A stretch of 64,000 nucleotides of DNA, from NCBI GenBank assembly GCA_963975935.1, contig CAXBIQ010000009.1, positions 1-64,000 of the forward strand, in the 5' to 3' direction. The position numbers and the translations under genes are program-made. The notes beneath the pieces were generated by a model, which did not search any database, was not told where the DNA came from, and saw only the letters and a list, made by a program, of their open reading frames with translations. The DNA is from Planktosalinus sp963975935. GTDB lineage: Bacteria > Bacteroidota > Bacteroidia > Flavobacteriales > Flavobacteriaceae. Positions 9,181-17,287 of the stretch are shown one piece after another; positions within the stretch are counted from its first letter, which is position 1; every line of letters starts with the position of its first letter.

Positions 9181-9529
9181 GGGTTAATTTTTGTTTTAAG
9201 GTGTAAATTTTACTTTTAATTTCATTGATTTTACTTTCCATTTTTACAAAGACATCGTTTTTTATGTATGTTAAATCTTTGGAAAGTATAAGGAGGTACT
9301 CTGTTTCTAAAGCTGACCCTAATGCAATGTTGAGAAATTGATTGAATTCTGCATCACTTTTTCTTCCACAGCCTTCACTAATATTGGTTGGAATCGATAA
9401 GGAAGCTCTTCTGATTTGACTGGTAAACCCGTATAATTCTTCTTTAGGAAAAAGATTGGTAATCTTATACACCTCTAAAGTAAATTGGTGACTCAGTTGC
9501 CAGATATCATATTTTTTAAAATCCCTCAT
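9173..9529 (-). CDS. Four-helix-bundle protein, 23S rRNA intervening-sequence (IVP/S23) family
   Basis: 118 aa. Characteristic text: YDIWQLSHQFTLEVYKIT, FPKEELYGFTSQIRRASLSIPTNI, SEGCGRKSDAEFNQFLNIALGS, then long C-terminal helices. Named for homologues encoded in 23S rRNA intervening sequences; free-standing copies are widespread and their role is unsettled, with a relation to the Avd accessory protein of diversity-generating retroelements. This copy sits between groES and groEL in the same direction, with related GCTTAAGC-type repeats on both sides. That suggests the gene arrived as a small mobile unit. No reverse transcriptase or variable repeat is nearby. Confidence 0.85.
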   Translation of the reverse strand: MRDFKKYDIWQLSHQFTLEVYKITNLFPKEELYGFTSQIRRASLSIPTNISEGCGRKSDAEFNQFLNIALGSALETEYLLILSKDLTYIKNDVFVKMESKINEIKSKIYTLKQKLTPQ

Positions 9530-9562
9530 CCTGCTTATTGCTTAAGGCCTATAGCTTAAAGC
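9530..9562. repeat. Imperfect GCTTAAGC-rich repeat flanking the IVP gene (groES side)
   Basis: CTGCTTATTGCTTAAGGCC followed by TATAGCTTAAAGC, resembling the units at 9140-9180. Lies between the groES stop and the IVP start. Confidence 0.45.
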
Positions 9563-9563
9563 T

Positions 9564-9839
9564 CTAAATAATTGCAAGGATATCATCCTCACGCATAATA
9601 AGATAATCGTTGCCTTCAAGTTTTAGCTCGGTTCCGGCATATTTTCCGTAAAGAACAGTATCGCCAACCTTTACGGTCATTTTGTGATCTTCTTTGCCTT
9701 TGCCTACGGCAACTACTTTGCCTTTTTGAGGTTTTTCTTTTGCAGAATCAGGAATGTAAATACCTGAAGCGGTTTTGGTTTCTGCTTCTTGTGGTTCTAC
9801 CAAAACACGGTCTGATAAAGGTTGAATTTTTAATGCCAT
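9564..9839 (-). CDS. groS: 10 kDa co-chaperonin GroES
   Basis: 91 aa, full length. Starts MALKIQPLSDRVLVEP and shows the mobile loop (EAETKTASGIYIPDSAKEKP) and the GTELKLEGNDYLIMREDDIL core. Caps GroEL rings in the cytoplasm. It is the first gene of the minus-strand groES-IVP-groEL arrangement. secG lies upstream but is separated by tandem terminators, so groES should have its own promoter in the 9840-9920 spacer. No CIRCE operator was seen. Confidence 0.97.
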   Translation of the reverse strand: MALKIQPLSDRVLVEPQEAETKTASGIYIPDSAKEKPQKGKVVAVGKGKEDHKMTVKVGDTVLYGKYAGTELKLEGNDYLIMREDDILAII

Positions 9840-9922
9840 ATAATTTGAAATTTAAATTAGTTGTTATAGTTGCTAATTGGCAGAAATTATGCCACTGCAC
9901 AATCTACTGACATATTGAAACA

Positions 9923-9976
9923 AAAAATGCCAGCTTGTCATAAGCCGGCAAAAAAAATTCCCGCAAAGGCGGGAAT
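9923..9976 (-). terminator. Tandem rho-independent terminators after secG
   Basis: On the minus strand, ATTCCCGC-CTTT-GCGGGAAT is followed by a T run, then a second hairpin TGCCGGCTTATGACAAGCTGGCA-like (9928-9950) is followed by another T run. They end the miaB-to-secG transcript before groES. Confidence 0.85.
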
Positions 9977-10020
9977 CTCTAAGATTCAGCATAGCGAATC
10001 TAATGATTTATTGTTTATTA

Positions 10021-10347
10021 TTACTCGTTTGGAGTTTGCTCTATGGGAGTAGCAGGTATGGGACTTGTTCTTTCAGTATTGTCAAGTGCCCTTGATTCTA
10101 CTGTTCCCACATCACCCATAATAGGTACATTTGATAAAAGGATCAACGCCAAAAGTAATACTGCAAGTGTCCATGTACTTTTATCAAGAAAGTCTGTTGT
10201 TTTTTGCACACCACCCAATTGTTGCGTTCCACCGCCTCCAAAGGAAGAAGAAAGACCGCCGCCTTTAGGGTTTTGAACCATAATTACCACGACTAGCAAA
10301 AACGCTACGATAACGATTAATACTAAAAAAACTGTGAACGTACTCAT
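10021..10347 (-). CDS. secG: Protein translocase subunit SecG
   Basis: 108 aa inner-membrane protein of the SecYEG channel. Two hydrophobic helices (about residues 5-25 and 58-77) flank the conserved cytoplasmic loop VQNPKGGGLSSSFGG, followed by a Pro/Thr-rich tail. It is the last gene of the minus-strand miaB-sigma54-lptE-TPR-secG series, beginning 11 bases after the TPR gene ends, and is followed by two terminators. Confidence 0.93.
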   Translation of the reverse strand: MSTFTVFLVLIVIVAFLLVVVIMVQNPKGGGLSSSFGGGGTQQLGGVQKTTDFLDKSTWTLAVLLLALILLSNVPIMGDVGTVESRALDNTERTSPIPATPIEQTPNE

Positions 10348-10358
10348 GAATTATTTCT

Positions 10359-11141
10359 TTAATTATGTTGTTGTAATTTTTCTATTGCCCGAATTTGGTC
10401 TGCAAAGAAACCACTTTTTTCGGGATTTTTCAAAATTAAAATTTTATATGCCTGAATTGCTTTTTTATAATTGCTTTGTTGTACATAAACTTTGGCCAAA
10501 GTCTCAGTCATCAGGTGTTCATTTGAATCGCTAAAAGGCTTTGCAAGATTTGTGTCGCTAACCGAATTCTTAGGGTCTATTTTTGGATTTTCCTGAATAA
10601 ACTTATCAATGCGTTTGAACTTTTCCTTTTTTTCTGCATCTTGGTTGGGCTCTTCAGGGATCCTTTCAATAGGTTTTGCACGGGTTAATTTCAGCCATTC
10701 CTGAAAAGAGTGTTTATCTTCTTTTGAAAAAGGGAGTGGTTTGTGCACTTCCAGTATTTCTTCTACTGCTTTTTCCTGTTCTGTTTGAAAAATTTTTTTC
10801 TCAAAGAGGTTTGGGTTAAGGATTGCTTCAGCCTTTTTGAGCTCTTTTTCAGAATCTTCTTTTGAAAAGGGAACTTCTTCTCTAGAGAGGGTTTCTTCTT
10901 TTATAAAGCTCTCAGAGGTTATATATTCAAACAACACGCTCCTGTCTGTGGTATGGGCTGCGGTTTTCTTTAGCTCGTGGTTATAGGTATAACTGTTTTG
11001 ATCTTTCAGGCATTTTAAATAGAGTGCGCGCACCGGCTGAAAGTAAGGAAAATCAGCAAGCAGTTTTTCAAGCTCAGATTGATGCTCCTTTTTGAGAGCT
11101 TCAGGGTGATTGAGCAGGTATGTGATTTGATTGTTTTCCAA
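10359..11141 (-). CDS. Conserved flavobacterial protein with C-terminal TPR-like repeat
   Basis: 260 aa, no signal peptide. The N-terminal part is helical (LNHPEALKKEHQSELEKLL); the middle is a charged Lys/Glu-rich segment; the C-terminal 60 residues look like one or two TPR motifs (LAKVYVQQSNYKKAIQAYKI, LKNPEKSGFFADQI). It sits three bases after lptE and 11 before secG, a position conserved in relatives, suggesting a link to envelope assembly or secretion. No defined function is known to me. Confidence 0.7.
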   Translation of the reverse strand: MENNQITYLLNHPEALKKEHQSELEKLLADFPYFQPVRALYLKCLKDQNSYTYNHELKKTAAHTTDRSVLFEYITSESFIKEETLSREEVPFSKEDSEKELKKAEAILNPNLFEKKIFQTEQEKAVEEILEVHKPLPFSKEDKHSFQEWLKLTRAKPIERIPEEPNQDAEKKEKFKRIDKFIQENPKIDPKNSVSDTNLAKPFSDSNEHLMTETLAKVYVQQSNYKKAIQAYKILILKNPEKSGFFADQIRAIEKLQQHN

Positions 11142-11144
11142 GGT

Positions 11145-11654
11145 TTACCATTTTGCCAGTGTGGCATTGAAAATATCCTGAGTAAGGCGTTCAAAAATAG
11201 CGCTTACGGCAAGGTCTTTTTGTGTGCCCGTTAATTGTGCCGCTCCTTCATAATCATAGTAAAAGGAGAAGCGTTGCTCTAAGTCATTCTCCGGGTTTTT
11301 AGTGTCAAAAAAACGAACGTTGACAGAAATGGTCAACCTGTTTTGAGCTGCAGTATTTTGGGCAGTTGCCGTGATAGGGGCAATGTAATATTCAATAATC
11401 TCACCTTCATAGATCAAATCACCGTTGCGGTTGGTAAGGTCCAGGCTGGTTTGATTGAGTATTATTTCCTGTAATGCCTGCGTAAAGTCCCTATCAAGAC
11501 CGGGCTCAACCAGAGGCGCATTGTTTCTGAAAAAATTCACCTGAAAGGTTTCGATATTAGAAGCAATGGAGGCTCCGGTAAAGGAATAAACCCCACAGCT
11601 TTGGCTACTAAAGAGGGTGAGGAGTACAATACTTGTGAGCAAGATTCTTTTCAT
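11145..11654 (-). CDS. lptE: LptE-family lipoprotein for LPS assembly
   Basis: 169 aa outer-membrane lipoprotein. A signal sequence with lipobox SQSC|G places the lipidated Cys at residue 20. The mature start CGVYSFTGASI, the central TSLDLTNRNGDLIYEGEI and the late RLTQDIFNATLAKW are typical of Bacteroidota LptE. LptE plugs the LptD barrel that inserts lipopolysaccharide. It lies three bases from both neighbours, so is translationally close to the sigma54 activator upstream and the TPR protein downstream. Confidence 0.87.
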   Translation of the reverse strand: MKRILLTSIVLLTLFSSQSCGVYSFTGASIASNIETFQVNFFRNNAPLVEPGLDRDFTQALQEIILNQTSLDLTNRNGDLIYEGEIIEYYIAPITATAQNTAAQNRLTISVNVRFFDTKNPENDLEQRFSFYYDYEGAAQLTGTQKDLAVSAIFERLTQDIFNATLAKW

Positions 11655-11657
11655 CTT

Positions 11658-12938
11658 TTAAAGTCCAAATTGTTTTATTTTTCTGTACAGGGTCCGTTCA
11701 GAGACACCCAGTTCATCTGCAGCGGCTTTCCGTTTGCCATGGTTTTTCTCGAGGGCTTTTTTAATAAGTTCGAGTTCTTTATCCCTGAGGGAGAGGGTTT
11801 CTTCTTCTTGTATTTCTTCGGCAAAGTGGTATTTGTCCTGTGTTTGATTTGTATTTGAGTTTTCGGGCAGGTTAACTACTTCTACATTATTTTCCAAATC
11901 GTTTGCCTCCACGATGTCTGCAAGTTCTTCAATGGCTTCTTCTTCCTCTTTGGGCCGGTATATTTTTTTGATTAAGCCTGAATGTTCCCGTTGGACGTTT
12001 TCTGAATTATCGGTATTTAAAAGCTCAAGAGTCAGTTTCTTTAAATCATTGACATCGCGCTGCATGTCAAAGAGCACTTTGTATAAAATTTCGCGCTCAC
12101 TGCTAAAGTCGCTTGCGGCTTTTTTGCCGCCAATGACTGCCGGAAGGTTGTTTCCTAAATCGGGTAAATAGTGGCGCAGGGTGGAAGCATTGATTTCCCT
12201 GTTTTGTTCCAGCACTGAAATTTGTTCAGCCACATTGCGTAATTGTCTGATGTTTCCGCTCCAGCGGTATTTCAATAGTAATTGAGATGCATCATCAGTT
12301 AATCTTATGGTGGGCATCTTGTATTTTTGGGCAAAATCTGTCGCAAATTTCCGGAACAACAGGTGGATGTCTTCTTCGCGCTCCCGCAAGGGTGGCAAAT
12401 GGATATCAACGGTACTCAAACGGTAGTATAAATCTTCCCTGAATTTTCCGGCATTGATGGCTTCACCCATTTTGATGTTTGTGGCCGCCACAATGCGTAC
12501 ATCGGTTTTTTGGGTTTTAGAAGAACCTACTTTTAAAAATTCGCCGTTTTCCAATACACGCAGTAACCTTACCTGGGTGGGAAGCGGTAATTCACCCACT
12601 TCATCCAGAAAGATAGTGCCGCCGTCAGCTACTTCAAAATAGCCGCTTCGGGTTTGTGTGGCTCCCGTAAAAGAACCCTTTTCATGGCCAAAAAGTTCAC
12701 TGTCTATGGTTCCTTCAGGAATGGCACCACAGTTTACGGCGATGTATTTGCCGTGTTTTCTGTGTGAAAGGGCGTGGATGATTTTTGGGATACTTTCTTT
12801 TCCCACACCGCTTTCACCGGTTACCAGCACAGAAATATCTGTGGGTGCAACCTGTATCGCCTTCTCGATGGCACGGTTCAGTTTGGGATTGTTCCCAATG
12901 ATGCCAAAACGTTGTTTTATTGCTTGTACTGATTCCAT
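11658..12938 (-). CDS. Sigma54-dependent transcriptional activator
   Basis: 426 aa enhancer-binding protein. There is no receiver or GAF input domain: the AAA+ module starts almost at once (Walker A GESGVGKE near residue 41; sigma54-contact loop GSFTGA where GAFTGA is usual; Walker B TIFLDEVGE; arginine-finger region FREDLYYRL). An acidic linker follows, and a C-terminal Fis-type helix-turn-helix (KAAADELGVSERTLYRKIK). It activates RNA polymerase carrying RpoN. Its targets are unknown. The A-to-S change in the contact loop is tolerated in some relatives. Third from the start of the miaB-to-secG operon order. Confidence 0.92.
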   Translation of the reverse strand: MESVQAIKQRFGIIGNNPKLNRAIEKAIQVAPTDISVLVTGESGVGKESIPKIIHALSHRKHGKYIAVNCGAIPEGTIDSELFGHEKGSFTGATQTRSGYFEVADGGTIFLDEVGELPLPTQVRLLRVLENGEFLKVGSSKTQKTDVRIVAATNIKMGEAINAGKFREDLYYRLSTVDIHLPPLREREEDIHLLFRKFATDFAQKYKMPTIRLTDDASQLLLKYRWSGNIRQLRNVAEQISVLEQNREINASTLRHYLPDLGNNLPAVIGGKKAASDFSSEREILYKVLFDMQRDVNDLKKLTLELLNTDNSENVQREHSGLIKKIYRPKEEEEAIEELADIVEANDLENNVEVVNLPENSNTNQTQDKYHFAEEIQEEETLSLRDKELELIKKALEKNHGKRKAAADELGVSERTLYRKIKQFGL

Positions 12939-12976
12939 ATCGCTGTTCCCGTCATGGCGGGGCGCTTTAATATTTT

Positions 12977-14425
12977 TTAATTATTCTGACTGAAACCAAC
13001 GGCTTTTCCAATTAAAGTTCCACTGGTGCAATCGGTTACTTCAACATTGACAAAGTCACCAATTTTATAGTTTTCTTTTGGAAAAACGGTCACAGTGTTT
13101 TGTGAGTTTCTACCGCTCCATTCATTTTCATTTTTTTTTGACGTCTTCTCAATCAGGACTTCCACGGTTTTGCCCAAAAATTGTTTTGTGCGATAAGCAC
13201 TGTGCTTTTGTTGCAAGGCAACAATTTCTTGTAACCTTCTCTTTTTTGTTTCTTCAGTAACGTCGTCTTCCATTTTTCTGGCAGCCATCGTTCCCGGGCG
13301 TTCTGAGTACATAAACATAAAACCAAAGTCATATTTCACATACTCCATGAGGCTCAGGGTATCTTGATGATCTTCTTCGGTCTCTGATGGGAAACCGGAA
13401 ATCATATCCTGCGAAATAGCACATTCCGGTATGATCTGCCGGATGTTGTCAATCAATTGCATATATTCATCACGGGTGTGCTGGCGGTTCATCGCTTTTA
13501 AAATGCGTGTGCTTCCACTTTGCACAGGCAGGTGAATGTAATTGCAAATGTTTTGGTATTTGGCCATGGTTTCTATAACATCCATCGTCATATCCTGCGG
13601 GTTTGACGTAGAAAACCGGATGCGCATTTTGGGCTGGGCTTCCGCTACAAGCCTAAGCAAGCCTGCAAAGTTTGTAGCTGTTGCTTTTTGCATCTCACTG
13701 GCTTTGTCAAAATCTTTTTTGAGTCCGCCACCATACCATAAATAACTGTCAACATTTTGACCCAAAAGGGTGATTTCTTTAAATCCTTTTCCAGCAAGGT
13801 CGTTTACTTCTTCCAAAATACTCTGTGGGTCCCTACTGCGTTCCCGTCCACGGGTGAAAGGCACCACACAAAAAGTACACATATTGTCACAACCACGGGT
13901 GATGGATACAAAAGCGGTCACACCATTGCTTTGCAGCCTCACCGGAGAAATATCACCATAGGTCTCGTCTTTTGAGAGGATGACGTTTACGGCATTTCTT
14001 CCTTCTTCCACTTCGCTGAGGAGGTTTGGTAAGTCTTTATAGGCATCGGGTCCCACAACCAGATCGACAATTTTTTCTTCTTCCAGAAACTGGCTTTTCA
14101 AGCGCTCTGCCATACAACCCAAAACACCCACTTTCATTTTTGGGTTGGTTGTTTTTTTAACGGCGTTGTACTTCTCAAGGCGTTTTCTTACGGTTTGTTC
14201 GGCTTTATCACGAATGGAACAGGTATTTACCAAAACCAAATCGGCTTCTTCCAATACATGGGTAGTATTATAACCGTTTTCAGATAGAATGGAAGCTACA
14301 ATCTCACTGTCACTGAAATTCATCTGGCATCCATAACTCTCGATAAAGAGTTTCTTGGAGTTGCCGTCCACAGCATCCAGTATCAGTTGGGTTCCTTGTT
14401 TGTTTTCGTCAATTACTTTTTCCAT
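12977..14425 (-). CDS. miaB: tRNA-2-methylthio-N6-dimethylallyladenosine synthase MiaB
   Basis: 482 aa radical-SAM methylthiotransferase that adds the 2-methylthio group to i6A37 of tRNAs. Domains: N-terminal UPF0004 (ESYGCQMNFSDSEI, NTCSIRDKAEQ, GVLGCMAERL supply three cluster Cys), radical-SAM core with CDNMCTFC, then a C-terminal TRAM domain (YKIGDFVNVEVTDCTSGTLIG). Full length. First gene of the minus-strand series; a good promoter lies just upstream at 14455-14487. Confidence 0.96.
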   Translation of the reverse strand: MEKVIDENKQGTQLILDAVDGNSKKLFIESYGCQMNFSDSEIVASILSENGYNTTHVLEEADLVLVNTCSIRDKAEQTVRKRLEKYNAVKKTTNPKMKVGVLGCMAERLKSQFLEEEKIVDLVVGPDAYKDLPNLLSEVEEGRNAVNVILSKDETYGDISPVRLQSNGVTAFVSITRGCDNMCTFCVVPFTRGRERSRDPQSILEEVNDLAGKGFKEITLLGQNVDSYLWYGGGLKKDFDKASEMQKATATNFAGLLRLVAEAQPKMRIRFSTSNPQDMTMDVIETMAKYQNICNYIHLPVQSGSTRILKAMNRQHTRDEYMQLIDNIRQIIPECAISQDMISGFPSETEEDHQDTLSLMEYVKYDFGFMFMYSERPGTMAARKMEDDVTEETKKRRLQEIVALQQKHSAYRTKQFLGKTVEVLIEKTSKKNENEWSGRNSQNTVTVFPKENYKIGDFVNVEVTDCTSGTLIGKAVGFSQNN

Positions 14426-14454
14426 TCTCTGATTTTCGATTTTTTATGGGGCTG

Positions 14455-14487
14455 CAAAGATACAATTAAAATAAAAACTGTGACAAA
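14455..14487 (-). promoter_or_regulatory. Predicted Bacteroidota promoter for miaB
   Basis: Read on the minus strand: TTTG (14484-14487), a 21-base spacer, then TATCTTTG (14455-14462), matching the TTTG / TAnnTTTG pattern. The -7 element ends about 30 bases before the miaB ATG. Confidence 0.55.
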
Positions 14488-14788
14488 GTGGCAGCATTAT
14501 TTTGGCGTAATTTTAAATACTTTAACGTTATTTTCCACCTGTTTACAGCCGGAAAAGGGGTGTTTTTAGCACCGAAATCCGGAGTGTAAAAAAAATCACA
14601 TACTTTTGTAGGCTGAAATTAATTCCTGTAAAAGTGAATTTGTCTTTTTTTAAGACTTTATTTACGTGATTATAGCAGCGAATTGAATTGTGAAAGAAAG
14701 GAAACAAATAAAGGTGTATGCTTTTATTGGTTTCCGGAAAAATTGTAAATGTAAAAAAGGAGATTCCTGTTAGCGCAGGAAATAGCGT
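14488..14788. other. Intergenic region between divergent miaB and topA
   Basis: About 300 bases without a gene. TACTTTTG at 14601-14608 fits a -7 element on the plus strand for topA but lies 180 bases from its ATG, leaving a long leader. No riboswitch-like structure recognised. Confidence 0.4.
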
Positions 14789-17281
14789 ATGGCAAAAAAT
14801 CTAGTTATAGTAGAGTCACCGGCAAAAGCAAAAACCATTGAAAAATTTTTAGGCAAAGATTTTAAAGTTGCCTCGAGCTATGGACACATTGCAGATTTGC
14901 CATCAAAGGAGCTTGCTGTTGATGTTGAGGGAGACTTTAAGCCTAAGTACATCGTGCCGCGGGATAAAAAAGCCCTGGTGAAAAGTTTGAAAGAACTTTC
15001 TGATAAAGCTGAAACTGTTTGGCTTGCCAGTGATGAGGATCGTGAAGGAGAGGCAATAGCCTGGCACCTTTATGAGGAGCTTAAACTGGATGAAGCCAAA
15101 ACCAAGCGCATCGTCTTTCACGAGATTACAAAAAATGCAATCCTCAAAGCGATTGACAATCCAAGAAAAATTGATTACAATCTTGTCAATGCCCAGCAGG
15201 CACGACGTGTCTTAGACCGTTTGGTGGGATATGAACTCTCACCGGTACTTTGGAAAAAAGTAAAAGGCGGGCTTTCTGCCGGAAGGGTACAGTCTGTCTC
15301 CGTTAGGTTGATTGTTGAACGTGAGCGCGAGATACAGGACTTTAAACCCGAAGGTTCCTTTAGGGTGGATGCCGAATTCAAAAATGAAGAAGGCAAGACA
15401 TTCAAGGCAAAACTTCCAAAAAATCTTGAGACAAAAGAGGAAGCCAAAGCGTTTCTTGAAAAGAATAAAGGAGCAAATTTCAGCGTAGCAGACCTGACCA
15501 AAAAACCTGCTAAAAAACAGCCATCACCCCCGTTTACAACGTCCACATTGCAACAGGAAGCATCCAGAAAGCTTTATTTTCCGGTAAGCAAAACCATGAA
15601 TGTAGCACAACGCCTATATGAGGCCGGTTTGATAACCTATATGCGTACAGACAGCGTCAGCTTATCTGATGACGCAAAAAACGCTGCCCAAACTGAAATC
15701 AATGCAGCCTTTGGCGAAAAATACAGCCAGCCTCGAAACTTTAAAGGAAAATCAAAAGGAGCACAGGAAGCTCACGAGGCCATTCGTCCCACAGATATTT
15801 CCAAGCACAGTGTTGATATTGACAGGGATCAGTCCAGATTGTATGAGCTCATCTGGAAGCGCACCATCGCATCACAAATGAGTGATGCACAGTTGGAACG
15901 CACTAACGTTAAGATTAGTGCCTCCACACATGATCAGGATTTTACTGCAAACGGTGAGATGATCAAGTTTGACGGATTTCTGAAAGTGTATCTGGAAGGG
16001 CACGACAATGAAGATGAAGAACAGGAAGGAATGCTGCCCAACATGAAAAAAGGGGAGAAACTCGACAACAATTACATCACCGCTACCGAGCGTTTTACAA
16101 GACCGCCGTATCGTTTTACAGAGGCCTCCCTGGTAAAACAATTGGAAGAACTCGGTATAGGCCGACCGTCAACATATGCACCTACAATTTCTACCATCCA
16201 AAACAGGAATTATGTTGAAAAAGGGAGCATTGAAGGTGAAGAAAGAAAGTATGTACAACTGCAGTTTAAAAAAGAAGCTGTTTCAGAAAAAATGCTCACA
16301 GAAACCGTGGGCTCAGACAAAGGGAAACTTGTGCCCACAGACATCGGGATGATTGTCAATGACTTTTTGGTCGAAAACTTTAAAACCATTCTGGACTATA
16401 ACTTTACTGCAAAAGTAGAGCAGGATTTTGACGACATTGCCGAGGGTACTGAAGAATGGACGCATATGCTCCGTGATTTTTATAAAGAATTTCACCCACG
16501 TGTGGAAGACGTTGAAAAAAATGCTGAGCGCGAAAGCGGTGAACGCATCCTGGGCAAACACCCTGATACCGGAAGGACTATTTTGGTAAGACTCGGTAAG
16601 TTTGGTGCCATGGCCCAAATAGGCGCCCCTGATGACGAAGAGAAGCAATTTGCCAGTTTAAGACCGGACCAGCAGCTTAATTCCATTACCCTGGAAGAAG
16701 CTCTTGACCTGTTTAAGCTTCCGCGAAATCTGGGTGAAGTGGATGGTGAAGAAGTGGAAGTCAACAACGGAAGGTTCGGGCCCTATGTAAGGTTTGGAAA
16801 AACATTTATTTCCCTTCCAAAAGGAATAGACCCTCTGGAAGTGAATTTTGAAACAGCAAAAGAACTCATAGCCGAAAAGAAAAAGGCAGATGCACCCATT
16901 GCAAGCTATGACGGGAAACCCGTTCAAAAGGGCGTGGGAAGATTTGGTCCTTTTATTAAGTGGAACAATCTTTTTATCAATGTCAACAAGAAATATGACT
17001 TTGATAATCTTTCAGAGCAGGATATAGAAACACTGATTGAAGATAAAATAAAGAAAGAAGAAGAGAAACTTTTAAGGGAATGGCCTAAGGAGGGAATCAG
17101 GATTGAGAAAGCGCGATGGGGGCGGTTCAACCTAATAAAAGGAAAGACAAAAATTGAACTTCCCAAAACTACTGATGTTGAGAAAATAACCTTAGAGGAA
17201 GCCAAAGCAATGCTCGACAAAAAAGCCCCTAAAAAAGCTGCCAAGAAAAAACCAACCAAGAAAAAACCGACCAAGAAGTAA
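14789..17281 (+). CDS. topA: DNA topoisomerase I
   Basis: 830 aa type IA topoisomerase relaxing negative supercoils. TOPRIM at the N-terminus (VIVESPAKAKTIEKFLG; acidic ASDEDREGEAIAWHL), the cleavage tyrosine in ITYMRTDSV (about residue 289), and GRPSTYAPTISTI. The C-terminal part carries repeated topo-I modules without zinc fingers (GRFGPYVRFGK, GRFGPFIKWNN, RWGRFNLIKGKT), and the protein ends in a Lys-rich tail (KKPTKKKPTKK). This tail is usual for Bacteroidota TopA. Begins a plus-strand run into the arginase-like gene seven bases later. Confidence 0.97.
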   Translation: MAKNLVIVESPAKAKTIEKFLGKDFKVASSYGHIADLPSKELAVDVEGDFKPKYIVPRDKKALVKSLKELSDKAETVWLASDEDREGEAIAWHLYEELKLDEAKTKRIVFHEITKNAILKAIDNPRKIDYNLVNAQQARRVLDRLVGYELSPVLWKKVKGGLSAGRVQSVSVRLIVEREREIQDFKPEGSFRVDAEFKNEEGKTFKAKLPKNLETKEEAKAFLEKNKGANFSVADLTKKPAKKQPSPPFTTSTLQQEASRKLYFPVSKTMNVAQRLYEAGLITYMRTDSVSLSDDAKNAAQTEINAAFGEKYSQPRNFKGKSKGAQEAHEAIRPTDISKHSVDIDRDQSRLYELIWKRTIASQMSDAQLERTNVKISASTHDQDFTANGEMIKFDGFLKVYLEGHDNEDEEQEGMLPNMKKGEKLDNNYITATERFTRPPYRFTEASLVKQLEELGIGRPSTYAPTISTIQNRNYVEKGSIEGEERKYVQLQFKKEAVSEKMLTETVGSDKGKLVPTDIGMIVNDFLVENFKTILDYNFTAKVEQDFDDIAEGTEEWTHMLRDFYKEFHPRVEDVEKNAERESGERILGKHPDTGRTILVRLGKFGAMAQIGAPDDEEKQFASLRPDQQLNSITLEEALDLFKLPRNLGEVDGEEVEVNNGRFGPYVRFGKTFISLPKGIDPLEVNFETAKELIAEKKKADAPIASYDGKPVQKGVGRFGPFIKWNNLFINVNKKYDFDNLSEQDIETLIEDKIKKEEEKLLREWPKEGIRIEKARWGRFNLIKGKTKIELPKTTDVEKITLEEAKAMLDKKAPKKAAKKKPTKKKPTKK

Positions 17282-17287
17282 AAAAGT

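Noticed and set aside
9173..9529. Diversity-generating retroelement suggested by the Avd-like gene
   Set aside because: No reverse transcriptase, template repeat or variable repeat was found nearby.
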